Part shown: piece after piece, positions 59,579 to 64,000 of the stretch | Layout of the letters: each line of letters starts with the position of its first letter | Position numbering within the stretch: position 1 is the first letter of the stretch | Assembly (NCBI GenBank): GCA_021153325.1 | Contig: JAGKTQ010000003.1 | Span: 62,001 to 126,000 of the forward strand | From: Lachnospiraceae bacterium | Lineage (GTDB): Bacteria > Bacillota > Clostridia > Lachnospirales > Lachnospiraceae | Direction of reading: 5' to 3' | DNA length: 64,000 bases | Position numbers and translations under genes: made by a program | Notes under the pieces: model-generated | The model's database searches: none | Told to the model about the DNA's origin: nothing | Seen by the model: only the letters and a program-made list of their open reading frames with translations

Positions 59579-59662
59579 CAGTTTGCATGCAGACTGAAAT
59601 TGTATCTATTAATAATCTAAACTACCATATAATTTTATATCATTATGCTAGTGACACGTCAA
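59579..59662 (-). promoter_or_regulatory. prs promoter and leader palindrome
   Basis: Minus strand: TTGACG (59657-59662), 17 bases and TATAAA (59634-59639). Between this and the start lies CAGTTTGCATGCAGACTG (59579-59596), an 18-bp palindrome with one mismatch, suggesting an operator or hairpin. Confidence 0.55.
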
Positions 59663-59718
59663 GAAATTTCTAGTAAGATATAAGTATGTGTGTGGAGTTG
59701 GAGGAGAGAGTTTTAGAG

Positions 59719-61062
59719 ATGAAAGAAAAAGGACACGTTATTAAAGAAGTGCTGGTGGGAGGTATCGCAGAAGAACTTGGAATAGAAGCAGGAGATAAAC
59801 TGCTGGCAATCAATGGGGAAGAGCTGGAAGATATTTTTGATTATCAATTTATGGTACAGGATGAATATATAGAAGTGTTGATCCAGAAGGCAGATGGAGA
59901 AGAGTGGCTTTTGGAAATTGACAAAGATTATGAAGAAGATCTGGGCATGGAATTTGAGAACGGATTGATGGATGAGTATCGTTCCTGCCATAATAAGTGT
60001 ATTTTCTGCTTTATTGACCAGATGCCAAAAGGAATGCGCGATACACTGTATTTTAAAGATGACGATTCCAGACTTTCTTTTTTGCAGGGAAATTATGTGA
60101 CATTGACCAATATGTCTGATGCAGATGTAGACAGGATCATTAAATATCATCTTTCCCCAATTAATATTTCTTTTCAGACAACGAATCCGGAACTTCGATG
60201 CAAAATGTTGAACAATCGTTTTGCAGGGGAAGCTTTAAAAAAGGTCGATCGATTTTATGAAGCAGGCATTATTATGAATGGGCAGATCGTACTTTGCAAG
60301 GGTGTAAACGATGGAGCAGAGTTAGAACGCAGTATTTCAGATCTGACCAAGTATCTGCCGTATTTGGAAAGTGTATCAGTCGTGCCGGTCGGATTGTCCA
60401 AATTCAGAGAGGGATTGTATCCTTTAGAACCATTTGCAAAAGAGGATGCAAAAGAAGTTTTGGCGATCATTCATAAATGGCAGGACAAATTATATCCGGA
60501 GCATGGAAAGCATTTTATTCATGCCAGTGATGAATGGTATATTTTAGCGGAAGAAGAAATGCCGGAGGAGAGCCGATACGATGGCTATCTGCAACTGGAA
60601 AACGGTGTCGGAATGCTACGGCTTTTGCAGGAAGAATTTGCAGATGCGGTCGATACATTAAAGGAGAAAAAAGTGCTTCCTGACACAGAGCATAAAGAGA
60701 CGATATCTATGATAACAGGAAAACTGGCATATCCTTATATTAAATCAATGGCGGAGCAGATGATGGAGCTTGTGCCGGGGCTTACTATTTATGTTTATGA
60801 AATCAGTAATGAATTTTTCGGCGAAATGATTACCGTGTCGGGACTTTTGACTGGCCAAGATATCAGAAAGCAGTTAATAGGAAAAAAAGTGGGAGAAAGA
60901 CTGCTTTTGCCGCAAAATGTTCTTCGCAGTGGAGAAACCGTATTTTTGGATGACTTGACAGTGGAGGACTTGGAAAAGACTTTACAAGTAAAGATAGATA
61001 TTGTAAAATCAAGCGGATATGATTTCGTGGAAAGTGTGATGGGCAAAGCATTGCCCTTTTAG
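59719..61062 (+). CDS. DUF512 family protein (PDZ plus radical-SAM-like)
   Basis: A 447-residue protein. A PDZ-like start (HVIKEVLVGGIAEELGIEAGDKLLAING, ~4-32) is followed by a radical-SAM-like core with CHNKCIFCFIDQMPKGMR (three Cys), VTLTNMSD and QTTNPELR, and a DUF512 C-terminal domain. Its role is not known; it is typically next to der in clostridia, as here. ATG 59719 is preferred because family members start at this MKxKGHxI segment; a longer frame opens at 59686. Confidence 0.88.
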   Translation: MKEKGHVIKEVLVGGIAEELGIEAGDKLLAINGEELEDIFDYQFMVQDEYIEVLIQKADGEEWLLEIDKDYEEDLGMEFENGLMDEYRSCHNKCIFCFIDQMPKGMRDTLYFKDDDSRLSFLQGNYVTLTNMSDADVDRIIKYHLSPINISFQTTNPELRCKMLNNRFAGEALKKVDRFYEAGIIMNGQIVLCKGVNDGAELERSISDLTKYLPYLESVSVVPVGLSKFREGLYPLEPFAKEDAKEVLAIIHKWQDKLYPEHGKHFIHASDEWYILAEEEMPEESRYDGYLQLENGVGMLRLLQEEFADAVDTLKEKKVLPDTEHKETISMITGKLAYPYIKSMAEQMMELVPGLTIYVYEISNEFFGEMITVSGLLTGQDIRKQLIGKKVGERLLLPQNVLRSGETVFLDDLTVEDLEKTLQVKIDIVKSSGYDFVESVMGKALPF

Positions 61063-61081
61063 CGCAGCGGAGGAGAAAAAC

Positions 61082-62419
61082 ATGAGTAAGAAAAAGGGAA
61101 AGCCGATTGTTGCAGTAGTAGGACGACCAAATGTAGGGAAATCAACACTGTTTAATGCATTGGCAGGTGAAAATATATCAATCGTAAAGGATACACCGGG
61201 TATTACGCGTGATAGAATTTATGCGGATATCGTATGGTTGGACAGAGCCTTTACTCTGATCGATACCGGTGGTATTGAGCCGGATAGTAAGGACATCATT
61301 TTGTCACAGATGCGGGCACAGGCTGAAATTGCTATTGAAACGGCAGATGTGATCATGTTTATGGTAGACGTAAAGCAAGGACTTGTAGATGCAGATGCCA
61401 AAGTAGCAGATATGCTGCGCCGTTCTCATAAGCCAGTCGTACTTGTTGTAAATAAAGTAGACAATTTCGATAAATACATGGCAGATGTTTATGAATTTTA
61501 TAATCTGGGTATTGGTGATCCACATCCGGTCTCTGCAGCAAACCGCTTAGGAATCGGCGATATGCTGGATGAAGTCATTTCTTATTTCCCAGAAGGCAGT
61601 GAAGAGGATGGAGAGGATGAAAGAACCCGTGTGGCGATCGTTGGAAAGCCAAATGCAGGAAAATCTTCTATTATTAATAAACTGCTTGGTGAAGACCGAT
61701 TGATCGTTTCGGATATTGCAGGTACGACTCGTGATGCAGTAGATACAGAGCTTGTTCACAACGGAAAAGAGTATGTGTTCATTGATACAGCAGGTCTTCG
61801 CAGAAAGAATAAGATCAAAGAAGAGCTGGAACGTTTTATGATTGTGCGTACGGTCAGTGCAGTGGAACGTGCCGACATTGTTGTGCTTGTGATCGATGCA
61901 ACGGAAGGGGTAACGGAGCAGGATGCAAAAATTGCCGGTATCGCGCATGAGCGTGGTAAGGCTGTTATTATTGCAGTCAACAAATGGGATGCCATTGAAA
62001 AAGATGACAAAACGATTTATAAATTTACAAATAAGGTAAGAGAGACATTATCTTATATGCCTTATGCGGAAATGATCTTTATTTCAGCAAAAACAGGACA
62101 GCGTCTTCCGAAGCTGTTCGACCTGATCGATGTTGTCAGTGAAAATCATTCTATGCGCGTAGCAACGGGTGTGCTTAATGAAATTATGACAGAGGCAGTG
62201 GCATTGCAGCAGCCACCATCAGATAAAGGAAAACGCCTGAGACTTTACTACATTACACAGGTTTCAGTGAAACCGCCTACTTTTGTTATTTTTGTAAATG
62301 ACAAAGAATTAATGCATTTTTCTTACACAAGATATATAGAGAACAGAATTCGGGATGCCTTCGGATTTAGAGGAACCCCGCTTAAATTTATTATCAGAGA
62401 GCGGAAGGAGAGTAAATAA
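61082..62419 (+). CDS. der: Ribosome-assembly GTPase Der (EngA)
   Basis: A 445-residue double GTPase needed for 50S subunit assembly. G domain 1 has VGRPNVGKSTLFN and DTGGIEP; G domain 2 (~178-345) has VGKPNAGKSSIINKLL, DTAGLRR and NKWD. A KH-like domain ends the protein (YYITQVSVKPPTFVIFVND). AGGAGG precedes the ATG. plsY starts one base after its stop. Confidence 0.97.
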   Translation: MSKKKGKPIVAVVGRPNVGKSTLFNALAGENISIVKDTPGITRDRIYADIVWLDRAFTLIDTGGIEPDSKDIILSQMRAQAEIAIETADVIMFMVDVKQGLVDADAKVADMLRRSHKPVVLVVNKVDNFDKYMADVYEFYNLGIGDPHPVSAANRLGIGDMLDEVISYFPEGSEEDGEDERTRVAIVGKPNAGKSSIINKLLGEDRLIVSDIAGTTRDAVDTELVHNGKEYVFIDTAGLRRKNKIKEELERFMIVRTVSAVERADIVVLVIDATEGVTEQDAKIAGIAHERGKAVIIAVNKWDAIEKDDKTIYKFTNKVRETLSYMPYAEMIFISAKTGQRLPKLFDLIDVVSENHSMRVATGVLNEIMTEAVALQQPPSDKGKRLRLYYITQVSVKPPTFVIFVNDKELMHFSYTRYIENRIRDAFGFRGTPLKFIIRERKESK

Positions 62420-62420
62420 A

Positions 62421-63071
62421 GTGGAACGTATAGCTTGTCTGGCAATCGGTTATTGCCTTGGACTTTTTCAGACATCGTATTTTTATGGAAAAATGAAAGG
62501 AATTGATATCAGACAATATGGAAGTGGTAATGCCGGCACGACCAATACTTTAAGAGTACTCGGTACAAAGGCAGGACTTATTGTATTGTTGGGCGACATT
62601 TTAAAAACAATCCTTGCAGTTGCGCTTGCAAGTTTATTGTTTGGGAAGAGTCATCCGGACACCATTTATCTTTTGAAGCTGTATGCAGGAATGGGGGCTA
62701 TTTTAGGTCATAATTTCCCATTTTATATGAATTTTAAAGGTGGAAAAGGAATTGCAGCCACAGCAGGCTTAATTCTTTCTTTTCATCCGTATTTTATTGT
62801 AGTAGGTGTTATTTTGTTCTTTGGGGCATTTTTTACAACTCATTATGTTTCTTTAGGTTCTCTGCTTGTATATGCAGGATTTGTGATTCAGATGATCTAT
62901 TGTGGACAAACAGGACTGTTTAGCGGTATGACGCAGGCAAATTTGATCGAAATGTACATAATCACCATTTTCCTGGCGGCTATGGCGTACTATAAGCATC
63001 GTGAAAATATAAAACGTCTTATCAAAGGTGAGGAAAGAAAGACTTATTTAAAGAAGAAAAAAGAGGATTAG
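62421..63071 (+). CDS. plsY: Glycerol-3-phosphate acyltransferase PlsY
   Basis: A 216-residue polytopic enzyme that acylates glycerol-3-phosphate from acyl-phosphate, the first phospholipid step. Motifs: GSGNAGTTNTLRVLG, GHNFPFYMNFKGGKGIAAT and SLGSL. Five or more membrane segments. Starts at GTG 62421 with GGAAGGAG 10 bases upstream. der, plsY and gpsA form one run with tiny gaps. Confidence 0.94.
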   Translation: MERIACLAIGYCLGLFQTSYFYGKMKGIDIRQYGSGNAGTTNTLRVLGTKAGLIVLLGDILKTILAVALASLLFGKSHPDTIYLLKLYAGMGAILGHNFPFYMNFKGGKGIAATAGLILSFHPYFIVVGVILFFGAFFTTHYVSLGSLLVYAGFVIQMIYCGQTGLFSGMTQANLIEMYIITIFLAAMAYYKHRENIKRLIKGEERKTYLKKKKED

Positions 63072-63074
63072 ATA

Positions 63075-64000
63075 ATGGCAAAAATAAGTGTGATCGGGGC
63101 AGGAAGCTGGGGAACAGCACTGGCACTGCTTCTTTCTAATAATGGAAATGATGTGACTGTATGGTCCATTTTAGAGAGTGAAATTGAAATGCTTTCAAAA
63201 GAAAGAGAGCATAAAGATAAGCTTCCAGGTGTAAAATTGCCGGAAAGTATGAAATTTACAACGGATTTAAAAGAAGCCATAGAAGGAAAGGAGGTACTCG
63301 TCCTTGCAGTGCCTTCTCCTTATACGAGAAGTACATCCAAAAGCATGAGTCCTTATGTAGCAGAGGGTCAGATCATTGTGAATGTGGCAAAGGGTGTTGA
63401 AGAAACTACGCTTATGACTTTGTCGGAGATTATTGAGGAAGAAATTCCACAGGCGGAAGTGGCAGTACTTTCTGGTCCTTCTCATGCAGAAGAAGTGGGT
63501 AGAGGAATCCCAACCACGATCGTAGTAGGAACAAGAAAGAAAAAAACGGCAGAGTATTTGCAGAATTTGTTCATGAATGATGTATTTCGTGTTTATACAA
63601 GCCCGGATGTACTTGGAATCGAGCTTGGAGGTGCACTGAAAAATGTCGTAGCATTGGCAGCAGGTATTGCAGATGGACTTGGCTATGGAGACAATACAAA
63701 GGCAGCCTTGATCACAAGAGGAATTACAGAGATTGGTCGTCTGGGAATTGCAATGGGTGCAAAAGCCGAAACTTTTTCCGGCTTGACGGGAATTGGAGAT
63801 TTGATTGTGACCTGTGCTTCCATGCACTCCAGAAACCGTCGCGCGGGTATTTTGATCGGAAAAGGCTATACGATGGAAGAAGCTATGAAAGAAGTAAAAA
63901 TGGTTGTAGAAGGCGTATATTCTGCCAAAGCGGCTATGGGACTGGCAGAGAAATATCATGTGCAGCTTCCGATCATTGAACAGGTGAATGAAGTATTATT
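63075..64000 (+). CDS. gpsA: Glycerol-3-phosphate dehydrogenase GpsA (3' end outside window)
   Basis: NAD(P)H-dependent reduction of dihydroxyacetone phosphate to sn-glycerol-3-phosphate, the substrate of the adjacent PlsY. The open frame reaches the window edge with 308 codons (full length ~335). Nucleotide loop VIGAGSWGTALA, NVAKGVEE, VLSGPSHAEEV (catalytic-lysine region in GALKNVVALAAGI) and GDLIVTCAS are all present. It starts 3 bases after plsY. Confidence 0.95.
   Translation, partial: MAKISVIGAGSWGTALALLLSNNGNDVTVWSILESEIEMLSKEREHKDKLPGVKLPESMKFTTDLKEAIEGKEVLVLAVPSPYTRSTSKSMSPYVAEGQIIVNVAKGVEETTLMTLSEIIEEEIPQAEVAVLSGPSHAEEVGRGIPTTIVVGTRKKKTAEYLQNLFMNDVFRVYTSPDVLGIELGGALKNVVALAAGIADGLGYGDNTKAALITRGITEIGRLGIAMGAKAETFSGLTGIGDLIVTCASMHSRNRRAGILIGKGYTMEEAMKEVKMVVEGVYSAKAAMGLAEKYHVQLPIIEQVNEVL

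Noticed and set aside
63267..63959. 230-codon open frame on the minus strand
   Set aside because: It lies entirely inside gpsA in antisense, whose motifs are intact.

Overview
The window comes from a low-GC, anaerobic, endospore-forming Firmicute, most likely a Lachnospiraceae-type Clostridium. The supporting signs are the sporulation genes spoIIGA, sigE, sigG and ymxH, AGGAGG ribosome binding sites with sigma-A-type promoters, a lysine riboswitch, oxygen-defence genes of a strict anaerobe (flavodiiron protein, rubredoxin, 2-oxoacid:ferredoxin oxidoreductase), a DUF5688 protein, and glycogen enzymes. No phage, insertion sequence, CRISPR array or rRNA was seen. Most of the window is chromosomal core, with one decayed lipid locus.

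Layout. 1-3.5 kb: distal end of a division cluster (ftsW end, ftsQ, ftsZ) and a P-loop kinase fused to a ParB-like domain. 3.6-7.5 kb: sporulation block spoIIGA-sigE, then sigG and a small gene on the opposite strand, then ymxH and nrdR. 7.5-10.6 kb: yqeG, aroE, a fused aroK-aroQ and efp. 10.7-15.4 kb: DUF5688, tRNA-Arg(CCG) with a long leader, an SH3b protein and gdhA. 15.6-20.3 kb: flavodiiron protein, rubredoxin and a two-chain 2-oxoacid oxidoreductase. 20.4-22.3 kb: a candidate structured RNA, then an ECF sigma/anti-sigma pair. 22.5-31.8 kb: aldolase, two TetR regulators, glgB, a MATE exporter, an SCP2 protein beside a wrecked acyl-CoA synthetase, a GNAT and a membrane glycosyltransferase. 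31.9-41.4 kb: pullulanase (with C-terminal extension), PBP1A, yigZ, mgtE behind a likely leader peptide, and typA. 41.6-46.6 kb: an SSB-like protein, cobO-like, a lysine riboswitch driving dapA-dapB, a lipoprotein, a eukaryotic-type hisA and csp. 46.8-50 kb: a degenerate M23 protein with bactofilin, yerC, DUF1836 and an HPt protein. 49.7-54.5 kb: csoR-copA(copZ) and a methionine/folate enzyme. 54.5-64 kb: an orphan binding protein, DUF3862, pspA with an SPFH/zinc-ribbon partner, a PRPP synthetase, then the DUF512-der-plsY-gpsA block.

How the parts relate. Division and early sporulation genes sit together. Shikimate and lysine synthesis, glutamate dehydrogenase and the methionine enzyme cover amino-acid metabolism. 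GlgB and pullulanase act at the branch points of storage glucan. CsoR/CopA and PspA/SPFH are compact stress modules with visible promoters.

The least ordinary signals are: a pseudoknot-capable RNA element at 20.4-20.5 kb; a 34-codon upstream ORF overlapping mgtE; three genes in which two proteins are joined in frame although the second keeps its own Shine-Dalgarno and ATG (aroK-aroQ, pullulanase-coil protein, copA-copZ); a kinase/ParB-like fusion next to ftsZ; and an acyl-CoA synthetase relic with a readable deletion junction. All calls are from reading the sequence; no database search was run.
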